Below, piece by piece: positions 26,424 through 35,158 of a stretch of DNA of 37,631 nucleotides (the stretch's first letter is position 1; each line of letters opens with the position of its first letter). Source of the DNA: Gammaproteobacteria bacterium (GTDB lineage Bacteria; Pseudomonadota; Gammaproteobacteria; Steroidobacterales; Steroidobacteraceae); the NCBI GenBank assembly GCA_025355645.1, contig JANXZG010000062.1, positions 1 through 37,631 on the forward strand, written 5' to 3'. The translations under genes and the position numbers were made by a program. Below the pieces are notes generated by a model. It saw nothing but the letters and a program-made list of their open reading frames with translations, was not told the DNA's origin and ran no database searches.

Positions 26424-27923
26424 ATGACCCTGACTGATCTGACTACGAAAGACTGGCACGCCCGCGCAGGGAAACTGCGCTACGAGACGCGGCACTTCAT
26501 TGACGGCCGCTACGCCGATTCTGCTGACGGCGCCCGCTTTAGCGTGGTCAATCCGGGCACCGGCAAGCCGCTTTGCGAAGTCAGTGCGGGGGGCCAGCCG
26601 GAGATCAATCTGGCCGTCGCCGCGGCAAAGAAGAGCTTTGCATCACGTGTCTGGAGCCGCAAGGCGCCGCGCGACCGCGCGGCGGTGCTGCAGCAGTTCG
26701 CACGCTTGATCGAGGCCAATGCGGAGCGATTCGCGCTGCTCGACACGCTGTGCATGGGTAAGCCGATTCGCGACATGCTGACCATCGATATTCCTGCGGC
26801 CGCCCTGAATTTCACATTTTTCGCTGAGCTGATCGACAAGATCGATGGGGCCGTGACCGCGACGGCCTCCGATGCCTTTCATTACATCCTGCGCGAGCCT
26901 TTAGGGGTAGTCGGCTCCATCGTGCCGTGGAATTATCCGCTGCTGATGGCATCGTGGAAGGTTGGACCGGCGCTTGCGGCAGGCAACTCGGTCATCCTGA
27001 AGCCCGCCGAGCAATCGCCGTTGTCAGGACTCCTGATGGCGGAACTATTCGTCGAGGCGGGGGGACCGGCGGGCGTCTTCAATGTCGTCAATGGGCTCGG
27101 TGAAAGCGCGGGCGCGGCGCTCGCGTTGCATATGGATGTCGCCAAAATCGGCTTCACCGGGTCGACCGAGATCGGCAAGCAGATGCTGATCTACGCCGGC
27201 CAGTCGAACATGAAGCGGGTGAGCCTCGAATGCGGCGGCAAGACGCCGCAGATATTCCTGGCCGATACGCCAGACCTTGATGTCGCCGTGGGTTACGCGA
27301 TCAATGGCATCTTCGGCAACATGGGCGAGGTATGCAACGCCGGCTCACGACTGCTGCTCGATAAATCTATCGCGAATGAATTCCTTGAGCGCTTCATCGC
27401 AAAGGGCAAGACGGCGTATACGGCAGGCGATCCGCTGGATCCTGCCACGAACTTAGGCCCCCTCGTGACTGCATCGCATCGTTCGCGTGTCATGAACTAC
27501 ATCGGCAAGGGCAAGAGCGAAGGGGCGAAGCTTGAATTCGGTGGTACCCAGCCAGAGATGGCGGGCAGTTTCGTCAACCCGACGCTGTTCTCAGGCGTGA
27601 ATAATCGCATGACGATCGCACGCGAAGAAATCTTCGGGCCCGTGGCCTCTGCGATCGTGGTCGATGGCCTCGAGGAGGCCCTTTCAATCGCCAACGATAC
27701 GATCTACGGGCTGGCAGCGGCGGTCTGGACACGTGATCTGTCGGTGGCGCACAAGACAATCCGCGACCTGGAGGCGGGCGTCATCTGGGTCAACTGCTTT
27801 GACCATGGTGACATGACGCAGCCGTTCGGGGGCTATAAGCAGTCAGGGCAGGGTCGCGACAAGTGCCTCGAGAGCCTGCTCTCGTATACGCAGACAAAGT
27901 CTGCGTGGATACACCTCGGCTGA
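26424..27923 (+). CDS. Aldehyde dehydrogenase (PuuC/aminoaldehyde type)
   Basis: A 499-residue NAD(P)-dependent aldehyde dehydrogenase. Visible are VPWNYPLLMASW (N170), KPAEQSPLS (K193), GFTGSTEIGK, the general base E269 in LECGGKTPQ, the nucleophile C304 in GEVCNAGSRLL, and EEIFGPV. The sequence is closest in style to gamma-glutamyl-aminobutyraldehyde, betaine-aldehyde and other aminoaldehyde dehydrogenases. Oxidation of an aminoaldehyde made from the imported amine is the likely role. Start ATG 26424 has GAGG at 26412-26415, 8 nt upstream. It is preceded by the TetR/BetI-like regulator and converges on the Rieske gene with an 89-bp gap that shows no clear terminator. Confidence 0.9.
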   Translation: MTLTDLTTKDWHARAGKLRYETRHFIDGRYADSADGARFSVVNPGTGKPLCEVSAGGQPEINLAVAAAKKSFASRVWSRKAPRDRAAVLQQFARLIEANAERFALLDTLCMGKPIRDMLTIDIPAAALNFTFFAELIDKIDGAVTATASDAFHYILREPLGVVGSIVPWNYPLLMASWKVGPALAAGNSVILKPAEQSPLSGLLMAELFVEAGGPAGVFNVVNGLGESAGAALALHMDVAKIGFTGSTEIGKQMLIYAGQSNMKRVSLECGGKTPQIFLADTPDLDVAVGYAINGIFGNMGEVCNAGSRLLLDKSIANEFLERFIAKGKTAYTAGDPLDPATNLGPLVTASHRSRVMNYIGKGKSEGAKLEFGGTQPEMAGSFVNPTLFSGVNNRMTIAREEIFGPVASAIVVDGLEEALSIANDTIYGLAAAVWTRDLSVAHKTIRDLEAGVIWVNCFDHGDMTQPFGGYKQSGQGRDKCLESLLSYTQTKSAWIHLG

Positions 27924-28012
27924 CGTTTAGCCTATATCGTTTCAGTTCCGATTTTGCATGCTGAAGGAATAGCACCGGCTGCGCGCCAGCTCGCGGTGAT
28001 CCGGAAGTGCCG

Positions 28013-29179
28013 TCAAGCAAACTGCTTGGGCGCCCTCGGCTGCGCGAGCTCGGGAATCCGATCCCGCAGCATGTCGTGAAATTCGAGCATCCATCCCTCG
28101 ATGCTCGACACCGGCCCGGGCTCATAGCTGCTCGAGGCGAGGCCGCGCTGCACGCGCGCGCACAGCCAGCGGTCCTCGTTGTTAACCTGCGTGTTGATGC
28201 GATTACTCAAGTAACGCAGCGCTTTCATTTCGTGCCGATCATCACGCAGGCCAAACAGTCCGCTGCGGATCACGCACTTGCCGGGTCCGCCAGGCAGTAC
28301 CTGGAAGAAGTCCAGCTGCTCGGGAAACACGTCGATCCCGAGGTTTGGCAAGGCACTGTAGAAGCGCCAGCAGCGCCGCTGATCGTCGGGTAGATGGGTC
28401 GCTATTTTCCCGACTAGGCGCTGGTACAAGCGTTCGGACCAGCGCGAGGATTCCTGTTCGCGCAGCCAGCTGGCGCCGCGTGCGATTGCGCCACCGCCGG
28501 TCTGGTCGTCGAAGTCCGGCGTGAACATGCGATAGAGCCCGGGATGCCCGATCGGCACGTGATAAGATTCGAGGTAGTTGTCCATCGCGAGCTTCCAATC
28601 GACGTTCCAGACTTCCTCGGTGATCGGCCCCAACGGTACCATCTCCTCGGTACGATAGGGCTTGAACTCCTGCAGCAATGGGCCCCACATCTCGGCGAGC
28701 GGCGCGGGCTCACCACGCAGCGCAACGAATACAAATCCTAATGCGGTATCGACGCGCACCGGCCGCAGTCCGTAATCAGCGCGATCAAGGCCGGGAAAGC
28801 TGTCCCTGACCGGCACCCCAACCAGGGAGCCATCGTGGCGGTAGCTCCAACCATGGTAGGGGCAGGTCACGGGGCCCGGGCAACTGCCACTGCCATCGAG
28901 AATACGGGCGCCGCGATGGCGGCAAGTGTTAAAAAATGCGCGGATGGCGCCTTCGCGATCGCGTAGCACGATCACGCTCTCCGGCCCTATATCGAGCGTG
29001 ATGTAATCGCCCGCAGCCGGAATAGAATTGACATGGCATACGATTTGCCAGCTTGGCAACAGTACGCGCTCTAGCTCGAGCTTGGCGAGCTCCGGGGTGC
29101 TGTACACCCAAGCCGGCATCGCGCGCCGCAGCGGCGCATACACGAGTTTGTCTGATGGGGCGACGGCCAGGTTCGCCAT
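28013..29179 (-). CDS. Rieske non-heme iron oxygenase alpha subunit, quaternary-amine type
   Basis: A 388-residue oxygenase alpha subunit. The Rieske [2Fe-2S] ligands are C86 and H88 (NTCRHRG) and C106 and H109 (TCPYHGW). The mononuclear iron ligands are H207 and H212 in ESYHVPIGH, plus probably D336 in NNEDRWLC. The residue bridging the two centres is Glu (E204), as in carnitine oxygenase CntA, glycine betaine and stachydrine demethylases, rather than the Asp of aromatic dioxygenases. This supports hydroxylation or N-demethylation of a quaternary or tertiary amine. No reductase gene is visible in the window. Start ATG 29179 has GGAG 7 nt upstream. It faces the aminotransferase operon across an AT-rich control region. 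Confidence 0.9.
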   Translation of the reverse strand: MANLAVAPSDKLVYAPLRRAMPAWVYSTPELAKLELERVLLPSWQIVCHVNSIPAAGDYITLDIGPESVIVLRDREGAIRAFFNTCRHRGARILDGSGSCPGPVTCPYHGWSYRHDGSLVGVPVRDSFPGLDRADYGLRPVRVDTALGFVFVALRGEPAPLAEMWGPLLQEFKPYRTEEMVPLGPITEEVWNVDWKLAMDNYLESYHVPIGHPGLYRMFTPDFDDQTGGGAIARGASWLREQESSRWSERLYQRLVGKIATHLPDDQRRCWRFYSALPNLGIDVFPEQLDFFQVLPGGPGKCVIRSGLFGLRDDRHEMKALRYLSNRINTQVNNEDRWLCARVQRGLASSSYEPGPVSSIEGWMLEFHDMLRDRIPELAQPRAPKQFA

Positions 29180-29209
29180 GCGTGTGCTCCGTCGTGTTTA
29201 TGTAAAGTT

Positions 29210-29229
29210 TATATGAATATACAATTTAT
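29210..29229 (+). promoter_or_regulatory. Operator-like repeat, copy 1
   Basis: TATATGAATATACAATTTAT, whose core TATAT-GA-ATATA is a perfect 5-2-5 palindrome. It recurs at 29341 with one substitution and one inserted base. It lies about 30 bp upstream of the Rieske ATG, where a repressor could block minus-strand transcription. The binding protein is unknown; the TetR/BetI-like regulator is the obvious candidate. Confidence 0.5.
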
Positions 29230-29340
29230 GCTTTTGAGGTTGCCTTGGCAACTTTTTATATATTTTATGAGATTCAAATAGGCACCTTTTGAGCAAAAAA
29301 GCCAGTATTTCCTATCATATTGCCCTGCAGCATGATTTAT

Positions 29341-29361
29341 TATATGAGTATACAAATTTAT
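29341..29361 (+). promoter_or_regulatory. Operator-like repeat, copy 2, over a candidate promoter
   Basis: TATATGAGTATACAA followed by ATTTAT, matching copy 1 except for one A/G change and one extra A. It overlaps a possible -10 (TATGAG, 29343-29348) placed 17 bp from a possible -35 (TTGCCC, 29320-29325) for the plus-strand aminotransferase operon. The surrounding stretch 29180-29427 is AT-rich unlike the rest of the window and contains no gene. Confidence 0.5.
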
Positions 29362-29427
29362 TGGACGAACGGCGGCCCAAATGTTAGGGTCGCCAGCAAA
29401 ATCAGCCCAAAAATAAAAGGAGTTTCC

Positions 29428-30756
29428 ATGGCCAGGAACCTGAGCAAGAGCAACGCGCATTTTCAGAAGGCTGTGAAGAAATTGCCGCTCGGCGTCGCTT
29501 CGAACTTCCGCTACTGGGGCGACGATCGCACGATCTACGTCAAGCAGGGACGCGGTGCGCGCATCATCGACCTTGATGACAACCGGTACGTCGACTATCG
29601 CATGGGCTACGGCCCCGGCATCCTGGGTTATGCCGATCCGCGCGTGGACGCGGCAGCACGCGAGGGCATGGAGGTGGGTGGCGTGTTCGCGCTCTCCACG
29701 CTGCGGGAGCTCAGCGTCGCTGAGAAGATATCGCGCATGGTACCGGCGGCCGAACTGGTGCGATTTTCAAACTCCGGCACCGAGGCCGTCATGGCGGGAC
29801 TGCGGCTCGCGCGCGCCTACACCGGCAAGGACAACTACATCATCCTGGAAGGGAGCTACCACGGCCTGTTCGATGCGGCGATGTGGTACACGCCGATGGA
29901 GAACTGGTCGCAGACTGGCGATCCGGAAGTAAAGCCATATAGCGAGGGGGTGCCGGTCAGCACCCGCAGCCTCGCGCACTTCGTGCAGGCGAACGATGCG
30001 AATCAGCTCGAGGATGTCTTCAAACGCCATGCAGGGGGCATCGCCTGCATGCTGCTCGAGCCGATCATGGGCAATTGCCTGGGCATTTCCGCGGAGCCGG
30101 AGTACCTGCGCGCGGCCCGGTCGCTGTGCGACAAATATGGGGTTGTGATGCTGATCGACGAAGTCAAAACCGGCTTTCGCGTGGCCCGCGGCGGCGTGCA
30201 GGAACTCTATGGGGTGAAGGCCGACCTTTGCACCTTTGCCAAGGCAATGGGCAATGGCTATCCGATATCGGTGCTCGCGGGGCGCGAGGAGATCATGCGC
30301 AAAATCGGCAAGGGCGTCGCGCACGGCGGCACGTACACGGCGCATTCGGTATCCCTGGCAGCGGCCGAGAAGACCCTCGAGATTCTCGAGGAGACCGACG
30401 CGCTCGAACGCATTGCGGATTACGGGACGCGCTTGCGCCAGGGCATCCATACGATCTTGGGCGCGCGCGGCATCGCGCACAGTTTCGTCGGACATCCTTC
30501 CATGAGCGGCCTGTACTTCGCCAAGGATCCACCGCGCAACTATCGTGCTTGGAAGGGCAGCGATTATTCATTCTATGACGCGATGGCGAAGGTGCTGCAC
30601 GACGAGGGCGTGCTGTGTGAGCCGGATTCGCGCGAGCCATGGTTTGTCTCTGCCGCGCACGATGACTCGTGCCTCGCCGACACGCTGCGTGGCTTCGAAA
30701 TCGCAGTTGATACGACCTTACGCAAGAGCGACGCAAGCCAAAAGGTTCCGGCTTGA
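29428..30756 (+). CDS. Class III aminotransferase, HemL-like
   Basis: A 442-residue PLP enzyme related to glutamate-1-semialdehyde aminomutase and omega-transaminases. The PLP lysine is K272 in TFAKAMGNGYPIS, the aspartate is D244 in LIDEVKTGFR, the phosphate loop is SNSGTEAVMAGLRLAR, and EGSYHGLFDA is conserved. It is probably not the housekeeping HemL, as it heads a catabolic operon and lacks the usual HemL N-terminus. Start ATG 29428 is preceded by AAAGGAG at 29416-29422, a strong RBS; the 36 codons upstream in the same frame are intergenic. First gene of an operon running to 37416. Confidence 0.88.
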   Translation: MARNLSKSNAHFQKAVKKLPLGVASNFRYWGDDRTIYVKQGRGARIIDLDDNRYVDYRMGYGPGILGYADPRVDAAAREGMEVGGVFALSTLRELSVAEKISRMVPAAELVRFSNSGTEAVMAGLRLARAYTGKDNYIILEGSYHGLFDAAMWYTPMENWSQTGDPEVKPYSEGVPVSTRSLAHFVQANDANQLEDVFKRHAGGIACMLLEPIMGNCLGISAEPEYLRAARSLCDKYGVVMLIDEVKTGFRVARGGVQELYGVKADLCTFAKAMGNGYPISVLAGREEIMRKIGKGVAHGGTYTAHSVSLAAAEKTLEILEETDALERIADYGTRLRQGIHTILGARGIAHSFVGHPSMSGLYFAKDPPRNYRAWKGSDYSFYDAMAKVLHDEGVLCEPDSREPWFVSAAHDDSCLADTLRGFEIAVDTTLRKSDASQKVPA

Positions 30757-30768
30757 GCGCAGTTTAAG

Positions 30769-32373
30769 TTGGCACGAACCCCTCCCTATGACGCCATTGT
30801 GGTCGGCGCCGGCCACAATGGGCTGGTCGCCGCCTGCTATCTGGCGCGTGGCGGGCTCAAGGTCCTCGTGCTTGAGCGCCAGCCGTTCATCGGCGGCGCG
30901 GCCGTCAGCCGGCAGCTGTACAAGGATTTCACCTACTCGAACTGCTCCTACGTCTGCAGCCTGTTGCGCCCTGAGATCATGCGCACGCTCGAGCTTCCGA
31001 AGCACGGCCTGCAGATCATTCCATACGAGGGCGGCTGCACGATGATGCAGAACGGGGATCACCTTGCGATCTACGATCACCACGACTCGCTGCGGCGCGA
31101 GATTGCCCGCCACTCGAAGCGGGACGCCGAGGCCTACGACCGATTCTCACGCGATGTCATGCGCCAATGCAAGTTCATAAAACCCCTGTTGATGCGTGAG
31201 CCCCCGGATCCGACCTCGTTCAAGCCGCGCGATATCCGCGAGCTGCTGTACCTGGGCCAGCGTTTCCACGGGCTGGGCGAGCAGCGCATGTATGACACGC
31301 TTCGCTTCTGGACCATGAGCGCCGCGGACTTCCTTGATGAGTACTTCGAAAGCGAAATCGTCAAGGCTCATATGGCGGGCAGTTCCATCATCGGTACGGC
31401 ACTCGGGCCGCGCTCGCCCGGCACGGCCTATGTGCTGCTTCATCACTATATGGGCGACATCGACGATACGGTGGGAGCCTGGGGCTTCGCGCGTGGCGGC
31501 ATGGGTTCGATTACGCAAGCGCTCGGCAAGTCGCTGCAGGCAAGCGGCGGGGCCATCCGTGTCGACGCACCGGTCGCGCGGATCCGCGTGCGCGGCGGAG
31601 TTGCCACTGGTGTGGTGCTGGAAGATGGCGAGGAGATTGCAGCGAGGCTGGTCGTCTCCAATCTCGATGTGCGCCGCACTTTCCTGAACACCATGGACCC
31701 GAATGACCTGCCGGGCGAATTCCTGCGGCAGGTCAAGAATTTCAAGATCCGTGGCTCGTCGGGAAAGCTGAACATCGCGCTCGATGGCCTGCCGGTGTTT
31801 CCGGCGATCCCTACAGGCGCACCTTGCACGCGCGGCGACATGCACGTGACCGACTCGATCGAGATGATGGAGCGCGCGTACGATGACTGGAAGGACGGCC
31901 GCTGGTCGCGCGCGCCCTATATCGACATGCTGATCCCGACGCAGATTGATCCCACCATGACGCCCAACGGCAAGCACTATATGTCGGTGTTCGTGCAGTA
32001 CTGCCCCTACGAACTCGCCGATGGCGGCTGGACGGATGAGAAGCGCAAGGCCTTTGGCGCGACCGTCATCGATACAATCGCCAGGCACAGCCCGAATTTC
32101 AAGGACCTGATCCTGCATGCCGAGATACGCACGCCCTGGGATATCGAAAATGAAGTGGGCCTGACCGAGGGCAATATTTTCCAGGGCGAGTTGACGATGG
32201 ATCAGCTGCTGTTCAATCGGCCTATCCCGGGCTACGCCCAATACCGCTCGCCCGTTCCAGGGCTCTATATGTGCGGCTCAAGCACCCATCCCGGCGGCGG
32301 TGTGATGGGCGCACCTGGCGCGAATGCCGCACGAGCGGTGCTGCGGGATGCCGGGCGGGCGGCACTCGTATGA
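30769..32373 (+). CDS. CrtI/PYROXD2-like FAD oxidoreductase 1
   Basis: A 534-residue FAD-dependent oxidoreductase of the phytoene desaturase/amine oxidase superfamily. The dinucleotide-binding motif is VVGAGHNGLV (G13-G18), followed by LVLERQPFIGGAAVSR, and the C-terminal FAD motif is YMCGSSTHPGGGVMGAPG. In this cluster it is unlikely to make carotenoids, since no crtB or crtE is present; oxidation of an amine or its hydroxylated product is more plausible. The start is TTG 30769, 12 bp after the aminotransferase stop, with a poor RBS. Its stop overlaps the start of a paralogue (ATGA), suggesting balanced co-synthesis and perhaps a heteromeric enzyme. Confidence 0.85.
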   Translation: MARTPPYDAIVVGAGHNGLVAACYLARGGLKVLVLERQPFIGGAAVSRQLYKDFTYSNCSYVCSLLRPEIMRTLELPKHGLQIIPYEGGCTMMQNGDHLAIYDHHDSLRREIARHSKRDAEAYDRFSRDVMRQCKFIKPLLMREPPDPTSFKPRDIRELLYLGQRFHGLGEQRMYDTLRFWTMSAADFLDEYFESEIVKAHMAGSSIIGTALGPRSPGTAYVLLHHYMGDIDDTVGAWGFARGGMGSITQALGKSLQASGGAIRVDAPVARIRVRGGVATGVVLEDGEEIAARLVVSNLDVRRTFLNTMDPNDLPGEFLRQVKNFKIRGSSGKLNIALDGLPVFPAIPTGAPCTRGDMHVTDSIEMMERAYDDWKDGRWSRAPYIDMLIPTQIDPTMTPNGKHYMSVFVQYCPYELADGGWTDEKRKAFGATVIDTIARHSPNFKDLILHAEIRTPWDIENEVGLTEGNIFQGELTMDQLLFNRPIPGYAQYRSPVPGLYMCGSSTHPGGGVMGAPGANAARAVLRDAGRAALV

Positions 32374-33938
32374 ATGCGCCCCCGGCAGCGGCCCGCTACG
32401 ACTGCATTGTCATTGGCGCTGGCCACAATGGCCTTGTCTGTGCAACCCGCCTTGCGCAAGCCGGACGCAAGGTGCTGGTGCTGGAGGCGGCAGCGCAGGT
32501 CGGCGGCGCCGCGGTGACCCGCGAATTTCATCCAGGGTTTCGCGTCTCCGCGGGTGCGCATCTTTTGCACCTGATGTCGGCGGAGCTGATACGTGAGTTT
32601 AAGCTTTCGGCGCATGGCCTGCGCTACTCGGGCACTCAACTGCCCACGACTGCACTTCTGCCAGGTGGCGGCACGCTCGCGATTGGTGCGGGCATGCAGG
32701 GTGCCGATGCCGTCGCCTATGCAGCCTACGAGACGCGCATGCGCCGCTTTGGCGCAGCTTTAGGCCCCGTGCTTGCCGGCGTTGCGCCGCGCCTGGGCAC
32801 CGATCGCTGGGCTGACAAGCTCGCTCTGCTTAGCCTCGGCTGGCGTATCCGTAGGCTCGGCCGCAAGGATATGCGCGAGCTTTTGCGCATCGGCGGCATG
32901 AATGTCTACGACCTGCTGCAGGAGCATTTCAGCTCGGCAGTGCTGCAAGGGGCCCTGGGACTCGATGCGGTGCTCGGGAGCAATTTCGGGCCGCGCTCGC
33001 CGGGCAGCGTTCTGACCTTACTGTACCGGCTGGCAGGGGAAAGTGCCGCGCGCGCTAATGGCCTTGCGCAACCGCAAGGCGGCATGGGCGCGCTCTGCGA
33101 TGCGCTGGCCGCGGCCGCGCGGGCGGCCGGAGTTACGATCCGCACCGACGCACCAGTCGCACGCATCCTCGTTGCCAATGATTGCGCGAGTGGAGTGGCG
33201 CTTCAGTCTGGTGAGCAGTTTGCCGCAGGCATCGTGATCTCTAATGCAGACCCGAAGACAACATTCCTCCAGCTGCTTGGTGCCCGGTACCTGGACAACG
33301 GCTTCGTCCGGCGCGTCAATCACCTGCGCGGCAAGGGACTCACGGCAAAATTGCACCTGGCGCTCGCCGAAGCGCCGCGCTTTGCGGGAGTCGCCGCTGA
33401 GCGAATCGGCGGCCGGCTCCTTATCGCCCCATCGCTCGAGCATATCGAGCACGCCTACAATCACGCGAAGTATGGCGAGTATTCGATAGAGCCGGTCATA
33501 GAGATCACCGTCCCTACACACAATGACCAGGGCCTCGCCCCTGCAGGGCAGCATGTGTTGTCGGCGATTGTGCAATATGCCCCTTATGCGCTTAAAGGCG
33601 GATGGGCCGGCCAGCGGCAGGCGTTCAGCGACCTGTGCGTCGCGACACTCGAGCGTTATGCCCCAGGCATCGCCAAATCAATTCTGGGCTGTGAGCTGCT
33701 GACGCCCGTCGATATCGAGGCGAAATTTCGGATCAGCGGCGGTCACTGGCATCATGCCGATCTCGCCCTCGACCAATTCCTGATGGTGCGCCCGGTGCCA
33801 GGGGCGACGCAGCATCGCACGCCGCTAGCGGGCCTCTATCTTTGCGGTGCGGGCTGCCATCCCGGCGGCGGCGTCATGGGCACCGCCGGAGGCAATGCCG
33901 CTAGCCAGGTGTTAAAGCAGGCGAGAGCGTATGGATAA
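32370..33938 (+). CDS. CrtI/PYROXD2-like FAD oxidoreductase 2
   Basis: A 522-residue paralogue of the preceding protein: VIGAGHNGLVCATRLAQAG (G16-G21), LVLEAAAQVGGAAVTREF, and the C-terminal YLCGAGCHPGGGVMGTAGGN. Both FAD motifs are intact, so it should bind FAD. The middle region differs substantially from protein 1, so the two probably have distinct roles or substrates. Start ATG 32370 overlaps the upstream stop; the GcvT-like gene begins 8 nt before its end. The FAD oxidoreductase/GcvT order resembles sarcosine and dimethylglycine oxidation, where an FAD domain is joined to a folate-binding GcvT domain. Confidence 0.85.
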   Translation: MNAPPAAARYDCIVIGAGHNGLVCATRLAQAGRKVLVLEAAAQVGGAAVTREFHPGFRVSAGAHLLHLMSAELIREFKLSAHGLRYSGTQLPTTALLPGGGTLAIGAGMQGADAVAYAAYETRMRRFGAALGPVLAGVAPRLGTDRWADKLALLSLGWRIRRLGRKDMRELLRIGGMNVYDLLQEHFSSAVLQGALGLDAVLGSNFGPRSPGSVLTLLYRLAGESAARANGLAQPQGGMGALCDALAAAARAAGVTIRTDAPVARILVANDCASGVALQSGEQFAAGIVISNADPKTTFLQLLGARYLDNGFVRRVNHLRGKGLTAKLHLALAEAPRFAGVAAERIGGRLLIAPSLEHIEHAYNHAKYGEYSIEPVIEITVPTHNDQGLAPAGQHVLSAIVQYAPYALKGGWAGQRQAFSDLCVATLERYAPGIAKSILGCELLTPVDIEAKFRISGGHWHHADLALDQFLMVRPVPGATQHRTPLAGLYLCGAGCHPGGGVMGTAGGNAASQVLKQARAYG

Positions 33939-35139
33939 GCCCAGCGCAATGCCGGTCGATTTTCGTCACCCGCTACAGCGAACGCCCTTTCACGAACGCG
34001 CCCGGGCCTTATCTCAGGTCGACAGCTTCGTTCCCTGGTCGGGCTACTCGACGGTGGATGTGTTTACCACCGTTGAACAGGAATACTTCGCCGTCCGAAA
34101 CGCGGCGACCCTGTATGACCTGACGCCGATGGTCAAGTACCGCATCGTCGGGCGCGAAGCCGTGCCATACCTGAACCGCCTGATCACACGCGATGTGACT
34201 AAGCTGAAGGTCAATCGGGTGGCTTACTGCGTCTGGTGTAATGATGCCGGGCATTTGGTTGACGACGGCACGCTGTTTCGATCAGGCGAGAGCGAGTACC
34301 TTCTGTGTACGGCCGAACGCCAGATCGACTGGCTCCTGTCTTCGGCCGACGGCTTCGAAGTGGAGGTCGCTGAGATCACCGAACAGGTTGCCGCGCTCGC
34401 GCTGCAGGGTCCGACCTCCTGCTCCGTCCTGAAGGCCCTTGGACTCGCGGGCATCGAGAACCTCAAGCCTTTCGAGATCGGGCGGTTCACGTTTGCCGGG
34501 GCGCCGCTATCAGTCTCCCGCACCGGATTCACGGGAGACCTCGGCTATGAGTTGTGGATAACTCCTGACTCCGCGTTAACGCTGTGGGACGCGCTGATGA
34601 CAGCGGGGCGCAGCTGGGGCATTCGCCCGATTGGCTCGCAGGCCCTGAACATGGTGCGCATTGAAGCGGGATTCATCCTGCCGAACGTCGATTTCGTTTC
34701 AGCCGAGCACACGATACGCACCGGCCGCGATCGCTCGCCGCTGGAGATGGGCCTCGGCTGGCTCGTCGATTTCGACAAGGGGCATTTTACCGGCAGACGC
34801 GCCCTGCTCGAGGAGCAGCGCCGCGGAGTCGCCCGGATGCTGGTGGGTCTCGACATCGCCGGCAACAAGCCCGCGCGAGATTCGCTGCTGTATGCGGCGC
34901 CGACCGCCAAGCGCGAAATTGGCAGCGTAACGTCCGCGATGTGGTCCCCGACTTGCAAACGCAACATCGCACTTGCTATGGTCGAGGCACCTCATTTCAA
35001 GACGGGTACAAGGCTCTGGGTGGACATTTACCTCAATCGCGAGTTGGTCTGGGAACGGCGCATGTGCCAGGCCCTCGTGGTCGATCGGCCGTTCTTCGCG
35101 CCGGAGCGGCGGCGCGCGACACCGGCCGCGGACTATTGA
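33931..35139 (+). CDS. GcvT-like aminomethyltransferase
   Basis: A 402-residue folate-binding protein of the GcvT superfamily. The acidic folate/catalytic element is CNDAGHLVDDGT (D111, D112). SRTGFTGDLGYELWI matches the TGELGYEL form seen in sarcosine and dimethylglycine dehydrogenases rather than the GEDGVE form of the glycine cleavage T-protein. RIEAGFILPNVDF follows. No gcvH or gcvP is nearby, so it probably transfers a one-carbon unit released by N-demethylation to tetrahydrofolate, protecting the cell from formaldehyde. A DmdA-like methyltransferase role is an alternative. Start ATG 33931 overlaps the upstream FAD gene by 8 nt. Confidence 0.87.
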   Translation: MDKPSAMPVDFRHPLQRTPFHERARALSQVDSFVPWSGYSTVDVFTTVEQEYFAVRNAATLYDLTPMVKYRIVGREAVPYLNRLITRDVTKLKVNRVAYCVWCNDAGHLVDDGTLFRSGESEYLLCTAERQIDWLLSSADGFEVEVAEITEQVAALALQGPTSCSVLKALGLAGIENLKPFEIGRFTFAGAPLSVSRTGFTGDLGYELWITPDSALTLWDALMTAGRSWGIRPIGSQALNMVRIEAGFILPNVDFVSAEHTIRTGRDRSPLEMGLGWLVDFDKGHFTGRRALLEEQRRGVARMLVGLDIAGNKPARDSLLYAAPTAKREIGSVTSAMWSPTCKRNIALAMVEAPHFKTGTRLWVDIYLNRELVWERRMCQALVVDRPFFAPERRRATPAADY

Positions 35140-35158
35140 TCTTCCTCGCTAAAACGCG

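Noticed and set aside
31147..32241. 364-codon open frame on the minus strand
   Set aside because: It lies wholly inside the FAD oxidoreductase gene; its translation is rich in Arg/His/Ala with no domain pattern, a typical GC-rich shadow.
30769..33938. Carotenoid biosynthesis (crtI pair)
   Set aside because: The two FAD proteins resemble CrtI, but no phytoene synthase, GGPP synthase or cyclase is nearby; all neighbours are amine-metabolism genes.
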